A stretch of 25,025 nt of DNA from Azolla pinnata (lineage: Eukaryota; Streptophyta; Polypodiopsida; Salviniales; Salviniaceae). Positions 1 to 11,800 of the stretch are shown here, one piece after another. The notes under the pieces are model-generated. The model searched no databases. It was not told where the DNA came from and saw only the letters and a program-made list of their open reading frames with translations. Positions within the stretch are counted from its first letter, which is position 1, and every line of letters begins with the position of its first letter. The translations under genes were made by a program, and so were the position numbers. The stretch is taken from NCBI GenBank assembly GCA_037176905.1, contig JBBBWG010002648.1:7795-32819 (forward strand), written 5' to 3'.

Positions 1-251
1 TTACACTCACAAAAAGATATAATATGGTTAGAAAGATACGTAGGTTTGTCATCAATTGATAGATTTGTCTAAAAAGAGTATCGTTGATGGAATTGTAATT
101 GTCACTCGAAATATTACTAACGTCTATGACATTGGGAACATTATCAAGTGGGCAATTCAAGATATTATTTACACTCACAAAAAGATATAATATGGTTAGA
201 AAGATACGTAGGTTTGTCATCAATTGATAGATTTGTCTAAAAAGAATATCG
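1..251. repeat. 168-bp-period direct repeat at the window edge
   Basis: Positions 1-83 and 169-251 are almost identical (both begin TTACACTCACAAAAAGATAT and end AAAAAGA-TATCG). A third, diverged copy lies in intron 6 of gene B at about 12505-12590, preceded there and here by CATTGGGAACATTATCAAGT. The array may continue to the left of the window. This alignment shows that the left edge lies within gene A's intron 6. Confidence 0.85.
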
Positions 252-2444
252 AAGACAACATGTCCAAGGAATATAGGAGTACTCTTATATTTAATGAATT
301 CAAGGTGAATATTACACTATTCAAGTAAACATAAAACATATCTACCACTAGTATAGTAATATTACCAATTGGTGCACTAACATTCAAAACCAACGAAGGC
401 TAGTTATCATGTACATACAATGAGATGATATACCAAAATAATCACTAAAATAAATTCTTACCGTTTTGCGAAAGATATATATATATATACATATATATTA
501 TGAAGCAATTCAAAGAAAAGTTTTTTCATTATGCAATCACCAATATAATCAACCCTTTGATCACTCCATTAATTAGTCATATGTGGACATTTATAAACAC
601 TTTCTAGCACATATAATTATAAATAAATATTAATTTATATCTTTTATAGCTAATTATATAAAATTCACAATAACGTATTTCCTAATTAGACATATGTGAA
701 CATTTGTAAACAATTTTTTATAACATCTAATAAATATTTAATACTTTTAAGAAATTATATATATTCACAATAATGTATTTCCTAAAGAGCAAAGCATTAT
801 CCTATACAATTTTTATTGTTGAAAACAAAATCAAATAAGGATGTAAAATTATCTATAAAATGAAAGGGGGTAGTATTGTTGAAAGTCTAATAGATTTATT
901 CAAATTTCAATGCATTACATGACATTTATTTTGGACATTAAAATCCTTATAATAAAAAACAAAAATATGGTCAGTTGCCAAGGAAAAATTAATGGGATGA
1001 TCTTGAAACATTCAAGTCAAAGTATGTTATAAATACACAATTAATTTGTGAAAGGCAATGAGAAGTACATCATGTTATTTAAAAGACAAATCAACTTATA
1101 ATAAGGTAATTGGGTTATAGTTGTTTTCTTTGGCTAATCAAGAGAAGGAAGCCTAAAATCAAAATACTCAGAATTATAGTATTTAAGGAGAATCACATTA
1201 TATAAAATGATACATAAGCCTTAGAACCACAAACTTTGTAAATTACGCTTAGATAAAAAGACAATAATGGTAAGTGAGAAAACAATATTTATTCGAATGA
1301 GTTTGGTTAGCATGAAGTACTAGCGTACTCTAAGAATAAAAGACAGACACGTGATCAAGCACATACAAAGATCTTACGCCCTCTAGATTAAGCAACATCA
1401 AACTATCTAGATGGAGATTAACACCATCTAGATGTGAAAATACATTCATTCATGCAAGAGACCTTAGTGTATGAAGAAATCCTTACTGTTTGAAGATTGT
1501 GAGCATCTGAAGTATATATATCAATGCTAAGAAGATAGTTGTATAGCTTAAATAATTGGCTAATCCTTAACAAATATAACTTTCGATCATTTGGATTCAA
1601 ACACTTAGAGTGAAACCAAATCCACAGATGATCAAGGAAGGTAAAACTTTTGAAATGTAAGTGTTTCCAATAAAAGATTCAAAACGTTTATAATTTTGCT
1701 TCAAATTAAAGATGTCAAAGACATTAATATGGAAGAAACATTGACAGATTAACAAGAAAATAGTATTTAAACATGTTTCAAAAATAAAATGTGATATGAG
1801 CGAATGATGCAAGACTATCTAAATAATACCGAATAACCAATATTACAAGTTTTAAACAAATTATTATTTCTAGATAAGTAACATAGTAAAGAAATTATAG
1901 TAATACTGTTGTCATGTGTTTATATGCACACAAGCGAAAAATCAAAATGAGATGTCTAAATGAAATTTTATATAATAAAGTAATAGGGCTTCTTAATTGA
2001 AGTGAAATTTTGAATGGAGTATATCTTGAGTTCGATTCTCATTACCTTCAATTTTTTTCATGGCTTTTTTCAATCGAGTTACTTTCTTTTCCCCTACTTT
2101 TTTTCTTTAAAGAGTTGTAAGCAGAGAGCAAGGGTTTGACAAGGGAAATCCGAAACTCATGCAATTTAAACCCTAATATCTCATATCGTATATCCATCCT
2201 AAGTACTCATATCCAAACTCTAACCTCATATATTTTAATTTTAATCTCTTTAAACCAAAACCATAAACTGTCATGTATAAAACCTAGTAATGTATTGTTA
2301 CTCAAAACCTTAATCTCTTATATTACATAGTTTGAATTTAGTTAGTAACATATTGCAATGCAAGTCATGTTTAATTCATGTCAAGAGACATATCAATATC
2401 ATCTAGTAGAAAGTTTCATCAAAACACCTAAGGATATTGCTTAC
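252..2444 (-). other. Gene A intron 6, AT-rich, mostly unexplained
   Basis: This non-coding stretch follows gene A exon 6. About 1955-2444 aligns with gene B intron 6 (12640-13000 and 14280-14417), for example GAAATTTTATATAATAAA and ACTCATGCAATTTAAACC. The part from about 252 to 1950 has no counterpart in B: it is either a 1.7-kb insertion in A or a loss in B. It is very AT-rich, has a TA microsatellite at 474-499, and contains only short frames without recognisable protein. I see no gene in it. Confidence 0.7.
474..499. repeat. TA dinucleotide microsatellite
   Basis: About 13 TA units with one ATAC interruption, inside gene A intron 6. Confidence 0.8.
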
Positions 2445-5400
2445 AGAGATCTCAATCTTGGTAATGATGCAAGTGATGCAGGGATTGGTCCACTGAGTTT
2501 GTTATTGCTCAAATTTCTGCACATCAGAATTGAATGCTTCTTAATATCAAAGTTATAAGCATAATAATATAAAACAAAGATATATATTAATAAGCAATTG
2601 TATGCATTAATGACATGAAAAGCTCCCATTGAACTCAAAGACAAGGAAAATACTTACAACACTTGTAGGTATACCAAGTTATTTAGATCAGGGAGGAGTC
2701 CTTGCAGGCCATTCCCGTTGGCAAGTCTGTAACATGCAAAGAAAGGAAGTTTGGATCATAATGTCTAGCAAGCATATTCAATAATAAAAAAACAAACATA
2801 AATCATAGAATTTGAAACATGCGAATTGATTCATCTTACATTGTAACGAGTTGATCGAGATTGTTGATGCTTGAGGGGAAACTACCCACAACGTTATAAT
2901 TAGATAGCAATCTATAGGCCAAAATTTTTAAAGGTTATACACCTATAATTAATTACAACTCTTGATAAATTGCAAGGAATTATGTGAATTACATGCATAG
3001 ATATAGATACTTTGGAACGTAATCAATTGGATTACCCACATAGATGTAACCCTGGCAAGAGAAACATCGACGTTGCATTCAATCCATGGGTAGTGGTAAT
3101 CCACCGGTAGACAAGGGTCTCCTTTAAAGATGCTCAAGCTAGACAGCGTGGTTGTAACATCTCGTATGGCCGATACTATGCTTGTGAACAAATCAATGAT
3201 CCGATTATGTATAGAACATTCGCATTATTGTATATGCATACTAGATCATAATTAGGTAATTAGGGATGTTGTCGATGCAATGCAGCAAAACCAACATAAG
3301 TCATTATTATACCATCATTTGATGAGGAGGGGGAAACCATGGGGTTGTCGAACACCTGCATGACCTCGAGCGCCGCAAGAAACGGAAGATACGTGGACGA
3401 CGCGACAGGCGTGAACCCAATAGCCAAGTAGTCGACGAAAGGGCCGATGGCTGTCGGCGTGTAATATTGCACGAGCGAGTAATACTTCCCATTGGTGATG
3501 TTTAATATATCGATATTCTTGGTGCTAGTCTTCTCATTGTATTGGAGATCAAACACACGATCTCCGGTCTTGACCCGAGTATCGAGCTCCACGAAGAAGC
3601 GGTTGACGAAGTAGCGGTTACTTCCAGGCAAGCTCAAGTTGTAGAGGAGCCCCGCTCTTGTGGTGGTCACGACGTTTGATTGCATCACCTTCATCGGCGT
3701 GTACTCATCCTTCACCATACTGATCGTGTTCGTGGTCACGTTCGTCACCTCGCCGGTCCTTGTGTCGACTGTGAACCAGAACCGATCTACGGTGTCGTCC
3801 GGGAACCTGCTTTCGATAATTTCCCATGCATCGTTACAGATCTAAATATCATGAGACATAGTTTGGGATATTTTTGATTACTTGTAATAAAAATGTAAGA
3901 TAAACATACTGACGGGTCATATTGGCCTAAGCACACCTTAATATATTTTTCATTCCTTCCTTTCTCAAGAGTACACAAGTATAAAAGGTGACTGTTAGTT
4001 TAGGAGACATGGAGACACTTTTGAGGAATGAGACTCGAACTTGAGTATACTGTCATATCTTGAACTTCTGAGTGTATAAGACAAGAATGGTTTTGTGGGG
4101 AGGTGGTACAGGTCATAGATGGTATTCTCTATATTTTCTTGCATGTTCAATCTGTGAATCGGTGAGTTGTGATGCAGTTAAAAAAATCCATTTTGTTCTC
4201 TAAAAACTTCTCCTATATTGTTGCTTTCATCATTAGCAAAATGCTATAGTAGAATTATATAGAAGTTGATTGGGCGGACTAACTCTTGAGAACTTACTAC
4301 CAAACATTAGGCCAAAAAATAGATCAAAATAGTCAAATAACTAGAATAGAGGGACTCGATCCACTACAACCACCCTTGAACTATGTAATAGGTACACACA
4401 GTCAACCTTTGTTGTCATATGTCCGGATATAAAGGTGAACTAATACCTTAGAGAGATGTGGATATGGTCGTCATTAGACGTCAACATGTTTGTTACGAGA
4501 GCTTTAATGTCTTACGAGTGTCTCTTACTTCAACCTTATAACATAGTAAATTGTTGTCTCTTATGGGGGTAGCTAGCCCCCAAACATTTATACCTCTCCT
4601 TGCAAAGCCCTATAAATGATAAACACATTTTTCTAAAAGGCATGCACTCCATCTTATAGTTATGTAACTATAGACACATTTTTCCAAAAGGCATGCACTG
4701 CATCTTATAGTTATGTAGCTATAGATAATAGCTATATGCACGCTATCTGTCATGTCACTCTATCCAATTAGGTTGGCCGCTTCATTTATGACTTCATAGA
4801 AATCCATCTAATTCCTCTATGCAAATATGTAGTGTTACTCGGATTGGTCTCTGTAGGGTTGATGATGAGGACCTAATGATGGGCGAGATGCCTGCAGGGG
4901 CGCCGACGTCATAGCGGAGGAGTGTACGGAGTGCGCTTTTGGAGTTGTCGAGGGCCCCGATGGCCGTCAGCGAACTAGGGAGCGGGCGGAGCTCGAGGGA
5001 GTTGAGGAACGGGGCGTCGCTCACGCGCGCCGACGCGGCCGACAAGCAGAACGACACGGACGAGCCGAGGGCCTTGACATAGTACTCCTCCACGAACCCC
5101 GACGTCATCGGAAGGCTGTAGTTGAGCTGCGGCCCTACGTAGGTGTCGATGATGACGCGGAAGCTGGCGAGCCCTGGGGTTTGCGTCGGTGCCGATGCGA
5201 GCAATGCTCCGCACCAGAAGGACGCGCGGATGAGGTAGTAGCTCCCCGCGCTCGCTGGGAGCGGGTAGCAGAACTTGCTAGGGTTAGGGTTAGGGTTTCC
5301 CGATGAACTGTTGAAGTAGCGGAACGACTGGTACTGTTTCTGGTCGGCGAGCACGGACGCGATGGGGCCCACTGTGTATGTCGTCGTCCGTTGCGCGAGC

Positions 5401-5600
5401 TCCGGCCATATCAAGCTGTCGGGCGTCCACACTATCCCGGTCGCCGTGTCCGTGTAGTTCTGCGTCGCCGCCGATCCCACGTCGATGCTCACGAACCCCG
5501 CCGTTGACTGCGCCTGAGCCACCGCTATCGATCCCATCACCATCATCATCACCATCATCATCATCACCATCTTCGTCATTGTCTTTATTGTGGGTGTCAT
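2445..5600 (-). CDS. Gene A: malectin-like LRR receptor kinase, 5' part (exons 1-6 of ~14; kinase exons beyond the window)
   Basis: Predicted cell-surface receptor. Exons read on the minus strand: 5600-4873, 3806-3313, 3175-3040, 2911-2840, 2726-2658, 2516-2445, all with GT/AG borders and matching phases. Exon 1 codes for a Met-rich signal peptide (cleavage probably near AQAQ/STAG) and the first malectin-like half ([17 protein letters not shown]). Exon 2 holds the second half ([18 protein letters not shown] [21 protein letters not shown]). Exon 3 carries the GDPC motif (FKGDPCLP) and the start of the LRRs. Exons 4-6 are LRR units of 72, 69 and 72 nt, the last reading [18 protein letters not shown]. 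The reading frame is open throughout. LRR4, transmembrane and kinase exons are not visible: the intron after 2445 aligns with the 2.4-kb intron 6 of gene B and runs off the left edge. I therefore call the gene partial in the window rather than truncated. Start: ATG at 5600 aligns with gene B's start; an in-frame ATG at 5663 would add a hydrophilic stretch in front of the signal peptide. Confidence 0.88.
3807..4872 (-). other. Gene A intron 1, splitting the malectin-like domain
   Basis: A 1066-bp phase-2 intron between Ile-Ile-AG and G-TTC-CCG codons. It aligns with gene B intron 1 (16936-15735) along most of its length, for example CGACATGGAGA / GACATGGAGACACTT and AAAAGGCATGCACTC. Gene C has no intron at this point. 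No gene is seen inside it. Confidence 0.85.
4623..4725. repeat. 51-bp tandem duplication in gene A intron 1
   Basis: Two copies (4623-4673 and 4674-4725) of a unit beginning ACACATTTTTC and containing AAAAGGCATGCACT and ATCTTATAGTTATGTA. Gene B has a single copy at about 16668-16715, so the duplication happened after A and B separated. Confidence 0.88.
5538..5580 (-). repeat. ATG/GTG trinucleotide run encoding gene A's signal peptide
   Basis: On the minus strand the triplets are almost only ATG and GTG, giving KMVMMMMVMMMVMG, the hydrophobic core of the predicted signal peptide. The opposite strand reads as CAT/CAC. Gene B has the same kind of run at about 17574-17625. Confidence 0.85.
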
Positions 5601-5900
5601 TGGCCCTGGATGGATGTGAATGTTGTTGGTAGCAGGTTGCAGGTTGTGACTGACTCTTATCACCGGGTTATGAATCTAGGTCAACGGATCAAACAGATCC
5701 ATAAAAATCTCTTATCACACACACACACACACGCACGCACACACACCTCTCGCTGTTGTATCTTTCGTTTAATGGGCCAAATTTGGTCTTAAAAGACATC
5801 AATATATCTTTCTTTCTTTTCTCTCGCATCTACCTCTATATCTAGAGATGATCAGCTAACGAGAGAAAGTCAACCCAAGGCCTCAATTCGCTTGTCTCCA
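5601..5900 (-). promoter_or_regulatory. Gene A 5' leader and proximal promoter (candidate)
   Basis: Immediately upstream of gene A's ATG. On the minus strand there are two W-box-like hexamers, TTGACC (5684-5679) and TTGACT (5873-5868). WRKY factors bind such sites and are known to control related receptor kinases such as FRK1. A CA repeat lies at 5716-5747 and a pyrimidine-rich tract around 5808-5825. No convincing TATA box at a fixed distance can be assigned. The hexamers are short and could be chance matches. Confidence 0.35.
5716..5747. repeat. CA dinucleotide microsatellite
   Basis: A run of CA units with two CG interruptions, within the presumed 5' leader or promoter of gene A. Confidence 0.85.
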
Positions 5901-7324
5901 CCATTGGCCTCATCCACACCACTCATCTGACCACGATCTCCACGGTTCTGTCTACAGAGTACAATATACATACATACATATATATATATAGATATATATA
6001 TATCACGATGGGTTGCTGTGGCCGACTGGGCTATGCCAGCACAACCTACGTAACTAGGAATATTATGAATTGATCCATATTTTTCAAGCATGCTATGTGT
6101 AGATTTTATCCATCCATGTATGCATCCACCACGACCGGCTTCATATATTCATAATTCTCTGAGACTAATATATATGATATATTCCATGAACCACATCTGA
6201 TCTCATCTAATTTCACACATCGATAGTTCTAATCGCTGATCATGATCCATCTCAACTGCCGATAATCAGAGGGTCAGCCTAACTTCTGCTGCCGTTTGTT
6301 ATACATGTGTCTAGTGTATAAGTTCGATCTTATACCAAATCAGAACCGGCCATGGAATTAGTTCAACAGAAATTTAGCATGATTAGATGTACCAAGCATA
6401 TAGATTGTGCTGATTAGTGAAATACAATTATATTTCAAGGGATTATATAAAACCGTCATGGACAGGTATGTGACAAACTGTAACCACAGTACTAGGAATC
6501 ATATATATCACGTGATTGACGTGGGTGTTATTTTGACCGATCCAACTTCAAGAAGATCTGCGAGGAACAGCTAGTGGCCAATAGTACAAGAACATCTCAT
6601 AGGATCAAATCGTGAAAAAGAATATCATCACTACTTGGACATACCTAGAAACAAATATATAATCACTATTTGACACATCTATATATTTTCAAGGATATTT
6701 AATAAATGACACTAAAGTTGTAGTATGTAGATTCACACTTTTTTTTAAAAGTCAAATTTGAAAAATAGATGCGACTATATAAGATGCGTTTTGTACACGT
6801 ATATTTATTAACTGCATATATAATTCTATCTATATTAATCTTCATTTATTAGAACTCAAACTTTAAAGATGCCCTACTCGCACAAGTCTACAAATGTGAC
6901 TATAGAGATCGATAGATGCATAGTATAATACATAACACAAAATATACATCTAACATTTTGCAAGAAACTCAAAATATTGTAGTTATGCCTAATTAATCTT
7001 ATCTAGACGTGGCTGAAATTGTCTTGTGTATATAGATAGATCCATCCTTAGTCACATTTTAGACATCTAATTTCTTTACACATTAAAGTTCAAATATTAA
7101 TCGATACAATGAATCTTATCCCACCTCTAAACCCATTCATTCTAAACATTAAGCACTTTAACCATTTTTTAGCTCTATGAGAACCAATAAGTATATTATG
7201 TCATGCTATATGTTGCAAGCCAAATATACATTCATACAAGTGTACATATTTTTATATTTATACACATATTTTGAAAAACATTAACGTGGATTACAACCAT
7301 GTTTTATACAAAGAACATAATCTT
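5901..7324. other. Intergenic stretch upstream of gene A
   Basis: AT-rich, no supported gene. It contains a TACA/TA microsatellite at about 5966-6003. A palindromic G-box CACGTG sits at 6509-6514, closely followed by TGACGTGG, a bZIP-type arrangement about 0.9 kb from gene A's ATG. The frames here are short and carry no family motif. Confidence 0.6.
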
Positions 7325-7458
7325 CCTCTCCGAAACAAATATATGCATGTACTTCATAAAGTTGATCGAGTTAGTTATGATATAGTTGAGTCCTCTCCTA
7401 AACAAATATATTCATGTACTTCAGAAAGCTGATCCAGATAGTTATGATATAATTGAAT
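7325..7458. repeat. 67-bp tandem duplication upstream of gene A
   Basis: Two copies, 7325-7391 and 7392-7458. Each starts CCTCTCC and runs through AACAAATATAT, CATGTACTTCA and AGTTATGATATA. Copies differ at a handful of positions. Confidence 0.88.
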
Positions 7459-8470
7459 AAATCCATAAACTAGTGGTAATCCTAAGATGCTAATATCGAT
7501 GATTAAACATTTATATGGTCACTAGCTTCACCTGCTTTGTATAGGGTGAATATGCCCCAAATTACTTACACACATAGTAAGAAGCTGACAAGCTTTCAAA
7601 ATTTGTCAAAGGAAGAGCGAAAGAGAAGTATTTGTGATGGTAAGAAAATGAGACGACAAATACAATTTTAACAGTTTTATCTCAATATCAGTAATGTCTA
7701 GTATGGCTTGCACAGTTGTTGTCCAAAGATTGTATGTTATTATATATGCATAAAAAGTCTACTTGTATTGTAAACGTGTGCAAGTATGTTGCGCACATGT
7801 ATACGTGTTAGTGTTTAAATTGTCTGTTTGTGTTGAGGTTAGACAAAAGCTAGATGTCGAATTCCTTTTTACAAAACTTAACTTCCTGACTCTGGGCTTT
7901 CCTTTTGAGTTGTGTTGATTTTTTTTTTGTTTTTCGGGTTTAGGGGTGTGGGGGATTGTTTGGTTTGCTGTCTTGTTCATTGTAGCATTTACATAATATG
8001 CATTCAATGCTTCTTCGATGCCTTTAGATCTGAAAATTGAATTACGTAGTAGACTGAATCCGTGGATTATTTGGAGCCAATATGTGCATATTTATTGCTA
8101 GATCATACAAGTATAGACATTGAATCTCGAGGAAGAATGAAACAAGAGGTTAATTAGGAAAATCGATTAGGCTGTTAAAGTGAACGTCCACAGGAAACAA
8201 GGGTTCATCTAAATGTTACCCTCACCGGGAGCTGAAAAATTACACGAATGTGAATGAGTGATCATACATGGTCCATAGTAGGAGGACGATCTGGAGCGAG
8301 AGAGCTTCTGATATGAGGTGAGGATTCTCATCTTCTCTTGATTCACTCTCGTATTTTTTGTCGTTTTGATCAGGAAATGGGTAGAAGCTCAAGTCAAAAA
8401 GTTCATTGTTTTTATACACGGACAGCTGATTGATTGCTATGGTTCGATCGCTGACCAATCGCACATCGAT

Positions 8471-8533
8471 AGCAGATCGATTGTTATAGATAGATAGCAG
8501 ATCGATTGCCATGGGTTGATAGCAGATCGATTG
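8471..8533. repeat. 25-bp-period minisatellite in gene B 3' flank
   Basis: AGCAGATCGATTG occurs at 8471, 8496 and 8521, spaced exactly 25 bp apart. The equivalent place in the other duplicated flank (18785-18846) has the same period with more changes. It lies about 290-350 nt past gene B's stop, so it could be within the 3' UTR. Confidence 0.8.
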
Positions 8534-8554
8534 GTACAAATCAATTAGTTCAGG

Positions 8555-8592
8555 CGATAGATAGCTAGATAGATAGAGTGAGAGAGAGAGAA
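8555..8592. repeat. GATA/GA simple repeat
   Basis: GATAGATAGCTAGATAGATA followed by a GA run. A similar low-complexity run occurs at about 18872-18920 in the duplicated flank. Confidence 0.75.
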
Positions 8593-8817
8593 CGATTGGC
8601 ACAATATACTCTGTACATTACACAAGTGGACAACCAACATGGTCAAATAGAACGATATTTTACAAAGGAAATTTCATCGAATGATTTACATGAAACTTAT
8701 TAGCAAGGAAAGCTACATGCAGTGGCAAACATCTTGTTGATAAATCTCTAGTCCGATCAGGAATGTCCAAGTATTATTAGACGACGCGAGATTACGTTAT
8801 CAAGGTTCCGAATCGGT

Positions 8818-11800
8818 TCATCGAACTTGGACATCCGTTGCAGAGATGTGGAAATCTCCTGTGACCGTAGGAGAAGCTCCATGGAAGGGATTGGATTCTA
8901 GTCTCAATGCCTCTTTGAGCTCATCGCAGACATCCATCATTGTCGGCCGTAGGCTCCCATCGTATTGGACACAGGCCACGGCGATCTCCGCCACTTTCCA
9001 CATCGATGATTCATTATAGTCCCTTCCGAGTCGTTTGTCGACCACCATGTCGATTGCACCTTGCTCGTAGTTGGGCATCACCTGCAATGCACAAGCATCC
9101 GAAGCCCATTTATTGGAGTTTGAACATGCTCGAACGCTTGCAGGTTTTTGCTTATGCATCATAATTACAAGTACACGAAATCAGACTCCATACAGGCATG
9201 TGTATATATACTAACGTATAATCTATAGACAACAATCGATCAGATCAAGACAATTTAATATAAGGATTTGCTCGTAAGGATGCAACTATTAATTGTCGTA
9301 CTTACCCATTGGGATATATGCATCTCCGTTTGTGCATTTCTGATAAGGGGCGGCTGACCGCACATGGCTTCGAAGAGAACGACCCCGAAGCTATACACGT
9401 CGATCTTCTCTGTCAATCTCAATGTGACCGAGTACCTGGTCGACGAAAGCAATCAAGTAGATTGTCGACTTGACGTTAGGAATGCGTCAAACCGTTCAAT
9501 GCAACCGCGGAAAAATGGAGGAAACGTGTTAGGCGAAACCCTAAACCCTAAACCCTAAACCTTAAACCCTTTGACTTACTCAGGGTCAAGGTAGCCCATG
9601 CTGCCCACTAGCTTCTTCGTGGAGAAGTCGGTGCTCTCATGGGACTGACGCCTCGAGATGCCGAAATCTGATATCTTCCCTTCTAGCTTCGCGCTGATCA
9701 AGATGTTGCTACTCTTGACGTCCCGATGGATGATCAAGGAGCTGCACCCTGTGTGTAAATATGCCAACCCTACAGGGGAAATTGAATTCTTTCGAAGAGT
9801 AAGCTTCAAAAAAATCATGTGTATCTATATATAGGGAAAATTACCCATAAACGCCTAACAAAATTATAAGTTACCTTTTAACGCCAACCAAAACCAAAAA
9901 TTACAAATTAACACCTAGTTCTAAAATTTTATGCGCGATTGATTTATTAGTAGCAAATTAATTAATTGTGTACTCAATTTACATCAAACTAAAATTGATT
10001 AATGCTCCATTCTTTGATTAATATCAAAGTAACGCGTTAATCAATCAATTAGATTCTAAGAATTAGAAACTTTTGTTAATCGGATATAATAAGGGAATCT
10101 ATTAAGATCAATTAGGGAGAAGTGATTAGGAATAAAATCAATACTAGCAGAATTAATTGAATATTAATTTTTAGTGGAAAATAAGATTACGCGTCAATTT
10201 GTAATTTTTTATTTCAATAGGCGCTAAAATGTAATTTACAATTTTGTTAGGCGTTTTTCGATAATTCTTCCTATACATATATATGTATGTACGTATCTCT
10301 GGATTTTAGTCAAGAATACATTCATATGTCGAGTATTAAAGTATTATTCAAGAACGAAACACGACTTTCAAAATATAAAAGAAATCATTCGTGTTTTAAA
10401 AAATAATACAATTATACATGCATTAATATTATAGTTAGGAATTAGGGATCGATAAGGCACTATAGTTTGGTTGGCAAAGCTAATAATAAAAATGACCTTG
10501 TGCAGCGTCATGCAAGATCTGGAGCCTCTGCATCCAGCTCAAGGTCGTCGTGCTCTTCTTGTCTGGGTTGATGATTTAGATCTTTAAGATCGTTGCACAA
10601 ATAAGAGATCGTTCCAATTCCCAATCGAATGAATTTATCAATTGGTTTACCGAAGAGAGCATCGTAAAGCGATCCTCGTGGCATGAATTCGTAGACTAGC
10701 ACAAGGCTGTTGTCGATGGAATAGCCCACCAGCTCCACAAGGTTCTTGTGACGCACTCGTGAGAGAAGGGTAACCTGCGATCCAAATGTATTAGGGCCTA
10801 TCGCGAGACAAAGTATACAATATTGTTTGTGTATCCAATCATATCTATAACTATATTGAGAGAAACCGTATAAAAAATATTTACAAATACAATCATGTAA
10901 TTATTTATGCTCGTGACTGTTTGATTTGGGGCAATCCACCTAACTAGCTTAGAAAAAGCTCGTCGACGAGTTATCAAGAATTTTTTTCTTTTACCTCATT
11001 GATGAATTCTTCCGGCCCTTGTCCCGAAGTTTTCGACAGAACCTTCACCGCAACAAAGGCTCCGTTACTGAGGATGCCCTTGTATACGATCCCAAAACCA
11101 CCTTTGCCAACAATGGTTGAGAAATTATTTGTGGCCCTCACAATCTCCTCATGGCTGAAGTTTTGCGCCACATTTGCCGCCTCCCACAATCTAGTTGGGC
11201 TAATATATTGCTCTACATGGCAAAAATTTGTTGTGGCTAGAATTAGATATATAATTAGAAAAGTCGATTGTGGCGTGTACCCTTAAATTTCACGAGATTA
11301 TTCACGTAATTAGTGTAGAGTCATTCGATTCCAAGTCGATCGACTAAATGTGCCCACTAGGGCCACACGAAACCATAATTCACAAAGAAAGTTTGCATAA
11401 TTAGTAAATTAATAATACCATCATCTCTAACATGTTGATCTGAAGGCTTCATGCAGTTAATTTGGTCTTGTTGAGCATTTTGTCGCCCCTTGCTCCGGCA
11501 AATGCATGCTATCACGATGACCAAGATGATTACTATAACCACCACACCAGCTATGATTCCAATGATTAAAGCTATCAGAGGTTTCGGTGAAGGTGGAGGA
11601 GAACCCGTGCAATAACTATTAGTATTGCTTGAAGTGCATAAGTAGTTGTTTCCTCCGTAACTAGAGCACCACCATTCAACAAGTTACCATGAGTTGCTAA
11701 AACGATCATGAGTTTATAAAACGATTAGCTTCTACTAGTACTTTTTGGTGATTAATACCCAAACAAAGTCCCTCTCACAATGAGATCTCTAAGATGAATA

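Larger units (their letters stand above)
7825..9150. repeat. Duplicated 3'-end segment, copy 1 (gene B last exon plus 3' flank)
   Basis: This block aligns nearly collinearly with about 17965-19461. Shared landmarks are the GGTTAGACAAAA stretch and CTGACTCTGGGCTTTCC (7890 / 18032). Next come GATCATACAAGTA followed by GACATTGAATCTC (8102 / 18247), then AGCAGATCGATTG (8471 / 18810), TACACAAGTGGACAAC (8619 / 18943), and the terminal exon itself. It shows that gene bodies were duplicated together with roughly 1 kb of 3' flank. Apart from the exon no conserved reading frame is present, so it is probably 3' UTR and intergenic DNA. Confidence 0.85.

Noticed and set aside
1..2444. Idea that gene A is a truncated, kinase-less receptor.
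   Set aside because: The missing exons would lie past an intron that aligns with gene B's 2.4-kb intron 6 and leaves the window before its expected end, so absence cannot be claimed.
3807..3835. Possible upstream extension of gene A exon 2 (NDAWEIIES-like reading).
   Set aside because: The same frame in gene B holds a TAG, and gene C's uninterrupted exon lacks these residues, so this is intron sequence ending in AGCAG.
5281..5298. GGGTTAGGG-like repeats in gene A exon 1 (and 17337-17359 in gene B).
   Set aside because: They are coding: on the minus strand they specify the Asn-Pro repeat in GNPNPNPSKF and [10 protein letters not shown].
8240..8602. A 120-codon minus-strand frame downstream of gene B.
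   Set aside because: It consists of low-complexity GA/GATA and the 25-bp repeat, and the homologous duplicated flank at 18550-18920 does not keep it open. It is probably 3' flank.
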